Source of the DNA: Bacillota bacterium
GTDB taxonomy: Bacteria > Bacillota > Clostridia > Christensenellales > Aristaeellaceae
Direction: 5' to 3'
NCBI GenBank assembly: GCA_029548395.1
Contig: JAKPNM010000022.1
Span: 1 to 39,228 of the forward strand
Length of the DNA: 39,228 bases
The position numbers and the translations under genes were made by a program. The notes under the pieces are model-generated. The model had not been told where the DNA came from. It made no database searches and saw nothing but the letters and a program-made list of their open reading frames with translations. Positions 15,410 through 23,131 of the stretch are shown here, one piece after another; within the stretch, counting starts at the first letter, position 1, and the number at the start of each line of letters is the position of its first letter.

Positions 15410-16045
15410 ATGGCAAATCTGCAAACACGCCGCGAATTTCTCAAGACATCAGGCAAGGTGCTGGCCGGTGTCGCGCTGACCGGCGCCGCGCTGCCGCTGA
15501 TGAACACCCGGGCGGAGACGGCAGCCCCGACGGCTCCCGCGCATCCCTATGAGTACGTCAGGCTGGACCCCCAGGCGGTGCTTGAGCGCGGCTACCAGAG
15601 CTTTTACAAGTATGGCGGCTGCGGCATGGGCGCCTTTGACGCCATCATCGGTCAGCTCGCAGATGTCCAGGGCTATCCCCATAACCAGATCCCTGTACAG
15701 ATGCTATCCGTGGCTTCCGCAGGCTTTTTCGCCGGCACCCTGTGCGGCTCCCTCGCCGGAGCGATGATGGCCATCGGTCTGTTGTGCGAGCCGGCCGAAG
15801 CCAAGGAGATCCAGGCGAATCTCTTTGCCTGGTATAAAGAGCACCCCTTCCCCGGGTACCAGCCCGAGTTCAAGAACCCGACCACAGTGTCCGGCTCGAT
15901 TGATTGCCTGGACTCCTGCAGCAAGTTCATGGAAGCGGCGCAGGTGCGCATGGGCGATGACGAGCGCAAGGCGCGCTGCGCCGCGGTGACGGGCGAGACC
16001 GCCGCCAAGGCCATTGAGCTGCTCAACGCGGCCAGGGGGCTGTGA
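15410..16045 (+). CDS. Tat-exported cysteine protein (split-Soret / C_GCAxxG-like)
   Basis: A 211-residue protein. Its N-terminus is a textbook Tat signal: TRREFLK (RR at 7-8), a hydrophobic stretch (VLAGVALTGAALPLM) and a likely cleavage site around residues 34-38. The mature part resembles the split-Soret cytochrome/C_GCAxxG_C_C group: KYGGCGMGAFDAIIGQL (C71), GTLCGSLAGAMMAIGLLC (C112, C126), IDCLDSC (C166, C170) and RCAAVTGETAAKAIELLN (C190). There is no CxxCH, so it should not bind c-type heme; six cysteines suggest an iron-sulfur or other metal centre inserted before export. It lies directly after tatBAC and before a DUF134 gene. Ribosome binding site TTGGAGGG. It is the only twin-arginine substrate in the window. 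The biochemical role is unknown. Confidence 0.75.
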   Translation: MANLQTRREFLKTSGKVLAGVALTGAALPLMNTRAETAAPTAPAHPYEYVRLDPQAVLERGYQSFYKYGGCGMGAFDAIIGQLADVQGYPHNQIPVQMLSVASAGFFAGTLCGSLAGAMMAIGLLCEPAEAKEIQANLFAWYKEHPFPGYQPEFKNPTTVSGSIDCLDSCSKFMEAAQVRMGDDERKARCAAVTGETAAKAIELLNAARGL

Positions 16046-16084
16046 GCGCGGCTATCCCAATGAGGGATGAACCGCAGGCGATAT

Positions 16085-16133
16085 CAAGGAACAGGGGCTG
16101 TTGTGCGCTGGGCATGGCAGCCCCTTCGCCTTG
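16085..16133 (+). promoter_or_regulatory. Long hairpin between the Tat substrate and DUF134 genes
   Basis: Nested arms CAAGG/CCTTG and AGGGGCTG/CAGCCCCT enclose a 17-base loop. There is no T-run, so it is more likely an mRNA stabiliser, attenuator or expression divider than a terminator. Confidence 0.45.
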
Positions 16134-16153
16134 ACGGAAGAGAGGAAGAAACG

Positions 16154-16537
16154 ATGGCAAGGCCGATCAAGGGACGCCGGGTGTGCAGCCTGCCGCGCAA
16201 CGCGCGCTTTGGACCGCTTGGCCAGCGCGGGCGGGCTTCAGCGGAGATTGTCATGACGGTGGACGAGTATGAAACCATCCGCCTGATCGACAACGAGGGC
16301 TATACCCAGGAGGAATGCGCGCAGCAGATGAACGTGGCGCGCACCACGGTCACCGGTATTTACGCCCAGGCCAGAAGGAAGGTGGCGCGCGCGCTGGTTG
16401 AAGGGCTGCGCCTGGTCATCAGCGGCGGCGAGTACCGCCTGTGCGGCGACCAGGGAGGCGTATGCGGGCGCGGTTGCCGTCACAGGGGAGGTCAGGCCTG
16501 GCGCAGGGATGATCCTTCCCAACCCGCAGGTGATTGA
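16154..16537 (+). CDS. DUF134-family DNA-binding protein
   Basis: A 127-residue cytoplasmic protein of the DUF134 family of predicted regulators. The family opening MARPIKGRRVCSLP is present, then TVDEYETIRLIDNEGYTQEECAQQMNVARTTVTGIYAQARRKVA. This is a sigma-70-region-4-like helix-turn-helix, roughly residues 48-77. The C-terminal part carries C97, C104, C108 and H110 (YRLCG, GGVCGRGCRH), a possible metal-sensing site. Relatives often sit next to metal-cluster proteins of the NifX/dinitrogenase-cofactor type. Here the neighbour is the Tat-exported cysteine protein, which it may regulate. Start: ATG with AGAGGAAG upstream. Target and signal are inference. Confidence 0.82.
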   Translation: MARPIKGRRVCSLPRNARFGPLGQRGRASAEIVMTVDEYETIRLIDNEGYTQEECAQQMNVARTTVTGIYAQARRKVARALVEGLRLVISGGEYRLCGDQGGVCGRGCRHRGGQAWRRDDPSQPAGD

Positions 16538-16554
16538 GTGTAAAACAAACCAGC

Positions 16555-16569
16555 CGGGCAGCACGCCCG
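16555..16569. terminator. Hairpin between convergent DUF134 and phosphorylase genes
   Basis: CGGGC / GCCCG with a 5-base loop. On the + strand it is followed by a T-rich stretch (ACTTGATTCTTTATTG), on the - strand by GCTGGTTTGTTTTA. It probably stops both genes weakly. Confidence 0.5.
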
Positions 16570-16588
16570 ACTTGATTCTTTATTGTCT

Positions 16589-17359
16589 TCAGCCGTGCCC
16601 TGCAGCGGCTCTTGCGATTTCCAGCGCCACGCGCAGCGCGGCCAGCTGGTGGTCGGCTTCCCTGTCGCCGCTGTCCAGGATGCGCATTTCCCAGGCCGGC
16701 GCGTCCAGCAGGTCGCCGGTATAAAAGAAGGTGTAGTACTCATAGCCCCGGAAATCGCACACCGCCTGCAGCCCGGCGCATTCCATGTCCACCGCGATGC
16801 AGCCCTCGTTCCGGCGGCGCTCCATGTTGCGCCGGGTTTCCCGGAACAGCGCGTCCGTGGTCCATACCCTGCCCGACACATGGGGCAGGCCCAGGCGCTG
16901 GAGCGTGCGCGCCACAAAGCCCGCGTTCCTGATGGTGATGTAGTCATCCGGCGGGGCGTAGTGATAGCTGAGCCCTTCATCGCGGTAGGCGGCGGTGGGC
17001 ACGATCAGGCGGCCCTCGGTGAGCTGCTGGTCCAGCGCGCCGCAGGAGCCGAACAGGACAAAGCGCGTGGCGCCGGTGACGGCGGCCGCCTGCTCAAGCG
17101 CCAGCCCCGCCCCCGCGGAGGTGATGGGGCTCATGTACAGCAGCATATCCTGCCCGCGGTCAGCGATGCGCCAGATGGTGCGCTCGCCGTTGAGCGCAGG
17201 GTAAGCGCAGGCTGCCCGGTGCGGATAGTGCGCCAGGGCGTGGTCCAGCACGGTCCTGGAAAAGGTGATGACGCAGGTATCCGGCAAGCCGTCTACCCGT
17301 TCAACCAGCATCTGCGGGCTGATGATGCCCTCATCCGGGTCAAAATTCTGATGAATCAT
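16589..17359 (-). CDS. Nucleoside phosphorylase (PNP/UDP family)
   Basis: A 256-residue cytoplasmic phosphorylase that cleaves the N-glycosidic bond of a nucleoside with phosphate. The family phosphate/base elements are visible: FGSCGALD at about 103-110, TTDALFRET near 177-185, and the ribose-binding VDMECAGLQ with M192 and E193. The arrangement is that of the NP-I trimeric/hexameric group including uridine phosphorylase. The base specificity (uridine, purine, or methylthioadenosine) is not clear, so no symbol is given. Start: ATG 17359 with TTGGAGGG upstream on the minus strand. It could supply deoxyribose-phosphate precursors to the DeoC encoded earlier in the window. It is divergent from the proS T-box. 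Confidence 0.82.
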   Translation of the reverse strand: MIHQNFDPDEGIISPQMLVERVDGLPDTCVITFSRTVLDHALAHYPHRAACAYPALNGERTIWRIADRGQDMLLYMSPITSAGAGLALEQAAAVTGATRFVLFGSCGALDQQLTEGRLIVPTAAYRDEGLSYHYAPPDDYITIRNAGFVARTLQRLGLPHVSGRVWTTDALFRETRRNMERRRNEGCIAVDMECAGLQAVCDFRGYEYYTFFYTGDLLDAPAWEMRILDSGDREADHQLAALRVALEIARAAAGHG

Positions 17360-17388
17360 GTGCCCTCCAAGGAGTTTATCTGCCGGTC

Positions 17389-17417
17389 ATGCTACCGCTT
17401 CCGCGGGCTGATGTAAA
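17389..17417 (-). promoter_or_regulatory. Promoter of the nucleoside phosphorylase gene
   Basis: Minus-strand TTTACA, 17-base spacer, TAGCAT, 29 bases before the start codon. Confidence 0.5.
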
Positions 17418-17422
17418 GATGC

Positions 17423-17452
17423 TTGCGTTTTTGAGCAGGCCTCTGCTATACT
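17423..17452 (+). promoter_or_regulatory. Promoter of the T-box/proS transcript
   Basis: TTGCGT, 18-base spacer, TATACT. The start of transcription would be near 17459, just before the T-box stem I. Confidence 0.5.
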
Positions 17453-17458
17453 GGCAAA

Positions 17459-17666
17459 GCAATTGAACAGGCAACCGGGGAGCACAGGCCGAAAGTCAGC
17501 GAGCGCGGAGGGTGAAAGCGCGCACAGGCCGTTTCCCGCCCCGGTGCCGCGGCCAATCCCCGCCGTCATCCCGCGTTAAGGGTTCAAGCGGGCGCGCACG
17601 CGCCAAGCAAGGTGGTACCGCGAAGGCAGAAGCCTCCGTCCTGGCAGACAGGGCGGTTTATTTTTT
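17459..17666 (+). ncRNA. T-box riboswitch leader for proline
   Basis: The conserved T-box AAGGTGGTACCGCG is at 17609-17622, followed by a terminator stem (CCGTCCTG / CAGGGCGG, 17636-17656) with T-run TTTATTTTTT. Upstream, GGCAACCGGGG (about 17473) pairs with CCCCGGTGCC (about 17539) to close stem I. The distal part contains GGGTGAAAGC. In the internal loop opposite AGCACA, the 3' side reads GTTTCCCG, making CCC (17535-17537, followed by a purine) the likely proline specifier. Uncharged tRNA-Pro would pair with the specifier and the T-box bulge and prevent termination ahead of proS. The T-box itself is certain; the specifier is inferred. Confidence 0.9.
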
Positions 17667-17677
17667 AGGAGGACGCA

Positions 17678-19120
17678 ATGGCGAAGCAGAGCAAACAGGA
17701 ATTTGTGCAGCACATCACCCCCCGGGATGAAAACTTTTCCCAGTGGTATACCGACGTGGTCAAGATGGCTGACCTCATGGACTACACCCCGGTGCGCGGC
17801 TGCATGGCGCTCAAGCCCTACGGCAACCGCATCTGGGAGCTGATCCGCGAGGGCCTGGACCTCCGCTTCCAGGAGACGGGGCATGAGAACGTCTCCATGC
17901 CCATGCTGATCCCTGAGAGCCTGTTGCTCAAGGAGGCCGAGCATGTGGAAGGCTTCGCGCCCGAGGTAGCCTGGGTCACCCAGGGCGGCAACGAGGAGCT
18001 GACCGAGCGCCTGGCCATCCGCCCGACGTCCGAGACCATGTTTTGCACGATGTTCTCCCAGTGGGTGCAGTCCTGGCGCGACTTGCCCATGAAGTACAAC
18101 CAGTGGTGCTCGGTGATGCGCTGGGAAAAGACCACCCGGCCTTTCCTGCGCACGGCGGAATTCTGGTGGCAGGAGGGCCATACCGTGCATGCCACCGCCG
18201 AGGAGGCCCAGGAGGAGACCCTGCTGATGCTGGAGGTCTACCGCGCCTTTATTGAGGACGTGCTGTGCATCCCCCTGTTTACCGGCCAGAAGAGCGAGAA
18301 GGAGAAGTTTGCCGGCGCCCGCGCCACCTATTCGGTGGAGGCCATGATGCAGGACGGCAAGGCGCTGCAGGCAGGCACCACGCATAATTTCGGCACCAAT
18401 TTTTCCGTGCCCTTTGAAGTACGCTACCAGAACAAGGAGGGCGTGCTCGAATACTGCCACGAGACCAGCTGGGGCGTGTCCACCCGGCTGATCGGCGCCA
18501 TCATCATGGCCCACGGCGACGAGCGCGGGCTCAAGCTGCCCCCGGGCGTGGCGCCCTTCCAGGCGGTCATCCTGCCCATTGCCGCGCACAAGGGCAATGT
18601 GATGGATACCTGTCATCAGGCCTTTGAGCAGCTGAAGCAGGCCGGCGTCCGCGTCAAGCTGGATGACCGCGACAACGTCTCCCCCGGCTGGAAGTTCAAC
18701 GAGTGGGAGCTCAAGGGTGTGCCGCTGCGGCTGGAGATCGGCCCCCGGGACATCCAAAACGGCGTGGCTTCCTATATGCGGCGGGATACCTTTGAAAAGG
18801 GCACGCTGCCGCTGGACAAGCTGGCTGAGGGCGTAAAGGGGCTGCTGAACGATATTGCCAGGGAAATGTTCCGCATCGCGGATGAATTCCGACTGTCCCG
18901 CACCGCCGATGTCTTCAACATGGAGGAGCTGGGCGAGCAGATCAATGTGGGTTACGCCAGGGCGATGTGGTGCGGCAGCTGTGAGTGCGAGGACAAAATC
19001 AAGGACCAGACCTCCGCTTCCAGCCGCAACATGCCCTTTGACCAGACGCCTTTCGCGGATAAGTGCGTCTGCTGCGGCGAGCCGGCCGGCAGGGTCATGT
19101 ATTTCGCCAAGGCGTACTGA
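17678..19120 (+). CDS. proS: Prolyl-tRNA synthetase, short (ProS type 3) form
   Basis: A 480-residue class II synthetase that charges tRNA-Pro. It is the archaeal/eukaryote-like form common in clostridia, without the editing insertion of the long bacterial enzyme. Class II motif 2 is around RPFLRTAEFWWQEGHTVHAT; the substrate loop AGTTHNFGTNFS and motif 3 HGDERGLKLPPGVAP follow. The anticodon-binding domain begins near 300. The end carries a zinc-site-like C-terminus (WCGSCECEDKIK and CVCCGEPA) and closes on FAKAY, the tyrosine terminus typical of this type. Start: ATG with TAGGAGG 8 bases upstream, immediately after the T-box terminator. A strong hairpin follows. Confidence 0.97.
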   Translation: MAKQSKQEFVQHITPRDENFSQWYTDVVKMADLMDYTPVRGCMALKPYGNRIWELIREGLDLRFQETGHENVSMPMLIPESLLLKEAEHVEGFAPEVAWVTQGGNEELTERLAIRPTSETMFCTMFSQWVQSWRDLPMKYNQWCSVMRWEKTTRPFLRTAEFWWQEGHTVHATAEEAQEETLLMLEVYRAFIEDVLCIPLFTGQKSEKEKFAGARATYSVEAMMQDGKALQAGTTHNFGTNFSVPFEVRYQNKEGVLEYCHETSWGVSTRLIGAIIMAHGDERGLKLPPGVAPFQAVILPIAAHKGNVMDTCHQAFEQLKQAGVRVKLDDRDNVSPGWKFNEWELKGVPLRLEIGPRDIQNGVASYMRRDTFEKGTLPLDKLAEGVKGLLNDIAREMFRIADEFRLSRTADVFNMEELGEQINVGYARAMWCGSCECEDKIKDQTSASSRNMPFDQTPFADKCVCCGEPAGRVMYFAKAY

Positions 19121-19147
19121 CGGGAGGGACGGGGGAATGGAGGAACG

Positions 19148-19185
19148 CCGGGGGCATTCTTTCAAGAATGCCCCCGGACCTTTTA
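19148..19185 (+). terminator. Rho-independent terminator of proS
   Basis: A 13-bp stem (CCGGGGGCATTCT / AGAATGCCCCCGG) with a tight 4-base loop, followed by ACCTTTTAAG. Confidence 0.85.
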
Positions 19186-19454
19186 AGAACTTTAATGATT
19201 TTTGTTGGAAAGGAAGGATGAGGTCTGCCCTCCCTCCGGTGCGCCGGACCGCATCATATAGTATAAGTCCCTTGCCCCTGACCTGCCCCTTGTGGTTTCT
19301 CGGCGCAGGAAGCGTCCTGTCGGCTGATTTCGCTGAGATGATACACCCGGAAGCGGGGACAGATAGAGGTGTAAAATGTTCCAATTATCAGCGCTTTATC
19401 GGTGGTTTGAAAAGTATACTTGCAGAAAATTGTCAAAAAATAGCGAAAAAATAC
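19186..19454. other. Gene-free spacer before the S10 operon promoter
   Basis: About 270 bases between the proS terminator and the rpsJ promoter. I see no plausible gene on either strand. Its last third is AT-rich (around 19,410-19,454), as upstream elements of ribosomal promoters often are, but no second clear promoter can be defended. Confidence 0.5.
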
Positions 19455-19483
19455 TTGCATTTGATCCCGAACCTGTGTAATAT
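19455..19483 (+). promoter_or_regulatory. Main promoter of the S10-spc-alpha cluster
   Basis: TTGCAT, 17-base spacer, TAATAT, preceded by A-rich tracts that could act as an UP element. It gives a leader of about 160 bases before rpsJ. Confidence 0.7.
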
Positions 19484-19522
19484 ATCACTGCTGTCTGTTT
19501 TTTGGGATGAAGCGATAGGTTG

Positions 19523-19620
19523 CCGCCCCGGCCAGGGCGGGTCATTACCGCGGACCATGCCCGACAATCGGGCGACGGACTCACAAGCCGCGTGGCAAAC
19601 CGGCAGCGGGCGCAGCCCGC
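19523..19620 (+). promoter_or_regulatory. Structured 5' leader of rpsJ with three hairpins
   Basis: Hairpins lie at 19523-19540 (CCGCCC/GGGCGG), 19559-19573 (GCCCGA/TCGGGC) and 19606-19620 (GCGGGC/GCCCGC). None has a T-run. The last ends 17 bases before the AAGGAGG site of rpsJ. A ribosomal-protein-binding leader is possible; it does not match any leader class I can name. Confidence 0.45.
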
Positions 19621-19651
19621 AATGAGTGCGAACTATTAAGGAGGAAAATGA

Positions 19652-19960
19652 ATGGCCAGCCAAAAGATCCGCATCAAGCTCAAGGCGTATGAGCACCATC
19701 TGATTGACCAGTCGGCGGAGCGTATCGTGGACACCGCCAAGCGCACCGGCGCCCGGGTGTCAGGTCCTGTGCCGCTGCCCACTGATAAGGAAATCGTCAC
19801 CATCCTGCGTGCGCCGCACAAATACAAGGACAGCCGCGAGCAGTTCGAAAGAAGGACCCACAAACGCCTGATCGACATCCACAACCCCACTTCCCGTACG
19901 GTGGACGCCATGATGAAGCTTGATCTTCCCGCCGGCGTCGAGATCGAAATCAAACTCTAA
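19652..19960 (+). CDS. rpsJ: 30S ribosomal protein S10
   Basis: A 102-residue 30S head protein, also the NusE partner of NusB in antitermination. Diagnostic stretches are [32 protein letters not shown], the extended loop [21 protein letters not shown] and the end VEIEIKL. First gene of the ribosomal supercluster; the start ATG 19652 is chosen over the out-of-frame ATG four bases before it. Strong AAGGAGG site. Confidence 0.97.
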   Translation: MASQKIRIKLKAYEHHLIDQSAERIVDTAKRTGARVSGPVPLPTDKEIVTILRAPHKYKDSREQFERRTHKRLIDIHNPTSRTVDAMMKLDLPAGVEIEIKL

Positions 19961-19977
19961 GGCAGGAGGCAGCCATC

Positions 19978-20619
19978 ATGAAGAAAGCGATTTTGGGCAG
20001 GAAACTGGGCATGACCCAGCAGTTTCTGCCGGATGGGCGTCTGGTGCCCGTGACCGTGGTTCAGGCCGGGCCCTGCACCGTGGTGCAAAAGAAGACCCGG
20101 GAAAAGGACGGCTATGAGGCCCTGCAGCTCAGCTTTGAGCAGCTGGCCGAGAACCGCGCCAAGAAGCTTGTCAACAAACCCCAGGCCGGCCATTTCAAAA
20201 AGGCAGGCGTCGCCCCCGCGCGCTTCCTGCGTGAATTCCGCCTGGATGATATCTCCGGTTATGAAGTGGGGCAGACGCTGAGCGTGTCCCAGTTCAACGC
20301 CGGCGAGAAGGTCGATGTGACCGGCACCAGCAAAGGCCATGGCTTCACCGGCGTGATCTACCGCTGGAACCAAAGCCGCGGCCCGATGTCCCATGGCTCC
20401 AAGTACCACCGCGGTCTGGGCGCCATGGCGGCCAACTCCACCCCCTCCAAGGTCTTCAAGAACAAGAAGATGTCCGGGCATTACGGCGTGGAGCGCGTGA
20501 CGGTGCAAAACCTTGAAGTGATCGGCGTTGACGCGGAGCGCAACCTCCTGCTCATCAAAGGCGCCGTACCCGGCCCCAAAAAGGGCTTGCTGATTGTGCG
20601 CGACGCGCTCAAGGCCTAA
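19978..20619 (+). CDS. rplC: 50S ribosomal protein L3
   Basis: A 213-residue early-assembly 23S rRNA-binding protein whose central extension reaches the peptidyl transferase region. Visible family signatures are [16 protein letters not shown] at the N-terminus and the [12 protein letters not shown] extension, followed by [17 protein letters not shown]. It begins 17 bases after rpsJ, behind GGCAGGAGG. Confidence 0.97.
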   Translation: MKKAILGRKLGMTQQFLPDGRLVPVTVVQAGPCTVVQKKTREKDGYEALQLSFEQLAENRAKKLVNKPQAGHFKKAGVAPARFLREFRLDDISGYEVGQTLSVSQFNAGEKVDVTGTSKGHGFTGVIYRWNQSRGPMSHGSKYHRGLGAMAANSTPSKVFKNKKMSGHYGVERVTVQNLEVIGVDAERNLLLIKGAVPGPKKGLLIVRDALKA

Positions 20620-20635
20620 GGCAGGAGGAAATAAA

Positions 20636-21262
20636 ATGCCGACAATTCCCGTAGTGACCATGCAGGGCAAGGCAGCCGGTGAGATCAGCCTCAATGAGGA
20701 AGTCTTCGGCATCAAGCCCAACGTAGGCGCCATGCACCTGGTCGTCCGTTCCATCCTGGCCGCCAGGCGCCAGGGCACCCAGTCCGCGCTGACCCGCGCC
20801 ATGGTGCGCGGCGGCGGGCGCAAGATCTACCGCCAGAAAGGCACCGGCCGTGCCCGTCACCACAGCAACCGCGCGCCCCAGTTCCGCCATGGCGGCGTGG
20901 TCTTCGCTCCCCAGCCGCGCAAGTATGTCGTCAAGGTGCCGCGCAAGGTGCGCCGCCTGGCGATGCGCTCAGCGCTCAGCGCCAAGCTGGCCAGCGGCAG
21001 CCTGATCGTGGTGGACAAGCTGGAGCTTGAGGAGGCCAAGACCCGCGTGATGGCCAAGGTGCTCTCTGACCTGGGCGTCACCAAATCCTGCCTGCTGGTG
21101 CTGCCGGAGGCCAACGAGGCTGTCCGCCGCGCCGGCAACAACCTGCCCAACCTGACCAACGCTTGCGCCGACAACATCAATGTCTATGACATCCTGCGCG
21201 CGGACAAGCTGGTGCTTACCAAGGACGCCGTCATGGCCATCCAGGAGGTCTACGCATCATGA
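20636..21262 (+). CDS. rplD: 50S ribosomal protein L4
   Basis: A 208-residue 23S rRNA-binding protein lining the exit tunnel. It has the tunnel-loop sequence RGGGRKIYRQKGTGRARH (about residues 60-77) followed by APQFRHGGVVFAPQPR. In gammaproteobacteria L4 represses its own operon; whether that holds here is unknown. The frame is open further upstream, but ATG 20636 with GGCAGGAGG is the start that fits the family. Overlaps rplW by four bases. Confidence 0.97.
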   Translation: MPTIPVVTMQGKAAGEISLNEEVFGIKPNVGAMHLVVRSILAARRQGTQSALTRAMVRGGGRKIYRQKGTGRARHHSNRAPQFRHGGVVFAPQPRKYVVKVPRKVRRLAMRSALSAKLASGSLIVVDKLELEEAKTRVMAKVLSDLGVTKSCLLVLPEANEAVRRAGNNLPNLTNACADNINVYDILRADKLVLTKDAVMAIQEVYAS

Positions 21263-21555
21263 AAATCGCTTACGATATTATCCGCCGCCCGGTGCTGACC
21301 GAGAAGGGCTACCAGGGCATCGGGGAGAAGAAATACGTCTTCGAAGTGGCCGTGGACGCCAACAAGGTGGAAATCAAGAACGCCCTGGAGCAGATCTTCA
21401 AGGGCATCAAGATCGAGTCCGTGAACACCCTGCGCGTTCTGGGCAAGATCAAGCGGCAAGGCCGTACCCAGGGCCGCCGGCCCGAGGTCAAAAAGGCCTA
21501 TGTCACCCTGACGGAGGACTCCAAGCCCATCGAGTTCTTCGAAGGCATGATCTAA
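21259..21555 (+). CDS. rplW: 50S ribosomal protein L23
   Basis: A 98-residue protein at the tunnel exit that docks trigger factor and SRP. Family marks: [13 protein letters not shown] at the start, [22 protein letters not shown] in the middle and the basic loop [21 protein letters not shown]. Start overlaps the rplD stop (ATGA), indicating coupled translation. Confidence 0.97.
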   Translation: MKIAYDIIRRPVLTEKGYQGIGEKKYVFEVAVDANKVEIKNALEQIFKGIKIESVNTLRVLGKIKRQGRTQGRRPEVKKAYVTLTEDSKPIEFFEGMI

Positions 21556-21570
21556 GGAGGATCGAGCAGT

Positions 21571-22404
21571 ATGGCCATTCGTGTCTATAAACCAACCTCG
21601 CCCGCGCGCCGCTTTATGTCGGTCAACGCCTTTGAGGGAGTGACCAGGAAAAAGCCGGAGAAGGCCCTGACTGTCAGCAAGCAGAAGCATGCGGGCCGCA
21701 ACAAGCAGGGCAAGATCACCGTCCGCCACCGCGGGGGTGGCAACAAAGTCAAGTACCGCATCATTGATTTCAAGCGCAACAAGCTGCAGGTGCCCGCCAA
21801 GGTTGCCGCGATCGAGTACGATCCCAACCGTTCCGCCTTTATCGCCCTGCTGCACTACCTGGACGGCGAAAAGCGGTACATCCTGGCGCCGGTCGGTCTC
21901 AATGTGGGCGACACGGTCGTAGCCGGCGAAGGCGCCGACATCAAGCCGGGCAACGCGATGCCGTTGAGCGCCATCCCCACGGGCACGCTGATTCACAACC
22001 TGGAGCTGCGCCCCGGCGCAGGCGGGCAGCTTGTCCGCTCCGCGGGCGTGTATGCCCAGCTGATGGCCAAGGAAGGCGGCTATGCGCAGGTGCGCCTGCC
22101 CAGCGGCGAGATCCGCAGGCTGCCGCTGAACGCCCAGGCCACCATCGGCACAGTCGGCAATACCGACCATGAGAACATCCGCATCGGCAAGGCCGGCCGC
22201 AAACGCCACATGGGCTTCCGCCCCTCCGTGCGCGGCGTTGTGATGAACCCGGTTGACCACCCGCATGGCGGCGGCGAGGGCAAATCGCCCATCGGCATGC
22301 CGGCGCCTGTCACCCCCTGGGGCAAGCCAGCGCTTGGCCTGAAGACCCGCAAACGCAAGAAGTACTCCAACCGCATGATCGTCAAGCGCATCAACGAAAA
22401 GTAA
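21571..22404 (+). CDS. rplB: 50S ribosomal protein L2
   Basis: A 277-residue universal protein needed for subunit association and peptidyl transfer. It contains [31 protein letters not shown], the central SH3/OB-like region and the near-catalytic loop [17 protein letters not shown] with its conserved histidine. The length is normal. TAAGGAGG precedes the ATG. Confidence 0.98.
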   Translation: MAIRVYKPTSPARRFMSVNAFEGVTRKKPEKALTVSKQKHAGRNKQGKITVRHRGGGNKVKYRIIDFKRNKLQVPAKVAAIEYDPNRSAFIALLHYLDGEKRYILAPVGLNVGDTVVAGEGADIKPGNAMPLSAIPTGTLIHNLELRPGAGGQLVRSAGVYAQLMAKEGGYAQVRLPSGEIRRLPLNAQATIGTVGNTDHENIRIGKAGRKRHMGFRPSVRGVVMNPVDHPHGGGEGKSPIGMPAPVTPWGKPALGLKTRKRKKYSNRMIVKRINEK

Positions 22405-22436
22405 GCCCCAAAGGATGAAAGGAGGCCCCTCAAAGC

Positions 22437-22715
22437 ATGAGCCGTTCAGTGAAAAAAGGACCTTTTGTTGACCAAAGGCTCCTAAAGCGCGTCGAAGCGC
22501 TTAACCAATCCGGCAAGAAATCTGTTCTGAAGACCTGGTCGCGCGCCAGCACCATTTTCCCTGACTTTGTCGGCCATACCTTCGCTGTCCATGACGGCCG
22601 CAAGCATGTACCCGTCTATGTCACCGAGGACATGGTCGGCCACAAGCTCGGCGAGTTCGCCCCCACCCGCACCTTCCGCGGGCACGCCGGCGAAAAAAAG
22701 ACCCAGCGCAAGTAA
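22437..22715 (+). CDS. rpsS: 30S ribosomal protein S19
   Basis: A 92-residue 30S head protein forming the S13-S19 pair at the A site. [17 protein letters not shown] at the N-terminus and [23 protein letters not shown], then TFRGH in the C-terminal half, are diagnostic. AAAGGAGG lies upstream. Confidence 0.97.
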   Translation: MSRSVKKGPFVDQRLLKRVEALNQSGKKSVLKTWSRASTIFPDFVGHTFAVHDGRKHVPVYVTEDMVGHKLGEFAPTRTFRGHAGEKKTQRK

Positions 22716-22733
22716 GCGAAAGGAGAGAGCAGA

Positions 22734-23117
22734 ATGGCAAGCAATACCCACAAAAAAGGCGAGCTGCATCAGCTCCGCGACGAGAAGCGCCCCCATGCGC
22801 ACGTCAAGCATATCCGCATCTCCCCTCGCAAAGCCCGCCTCATCATTGACCAGGTGCGCGGCAAGGACTTAGAGGAGGCGCTGGCCATCCTCCGCCTGAC
22901 GCCCCACGCGGCCTCGCCGGTGCTGTTCAAATTGATTCAGTCAGCCGCGGCCAACGCCGTCAACAACCTGGAAATGGATCGCGAGGGACTGTACATCGCT
23001 GAAATCTACGCCAACCCCGGACCGACGCTCAAGCGCTTCATGCCCAAGGCACGCGGCAGCGCCTCACAGCTTCTGCTGCGCACCAGCCACTTCAGCGTCG
23101 TTCTCGACAAACGTTAA
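22734..23117 (+). CDS. rplV: 50S ribosomal protein L22
   Basis: A 127-residue exit-tunnel protein. Its conserved core [19 protein letters not shown] (about residues 27-45) and the tunnel hairpin ending [19 protein letters not shown] are intact. The first ~20 residues ([20 protein letters not shown]) form a polar N-terminal extension beyond the minimal family length of ~110. AAAGGAGAG precedes the ATG. Confidence 0.96.
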   Translation: MASNTHKKGELHQLRDEKRPHAHVKHIRISPRKARLIIDQVRGKDLEEALAILRLTPHAASPVLFKLIQSAAANAVNNLEMDREGLYIAEIYANPGPTLKRFMPKARGSASQLLLRTSHFSVVLDKR

Positions 23118-23131
23118 GGGAGGTTTCAGCA

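Noticed and set aside
15410-16045. Calling the Tat substrate a c-type cytochrome.
   Set aside because: Split-Soret resemblance is real, but there is no CxxCH; the nearest is CLDSCS, which cannot bind heme in the usual way.
17576-19384. 602-codon - strand frame.
   Set aside because: It mirrors proS and the T-box terminator; the composition is that of a reverse complement and no start signal exists.
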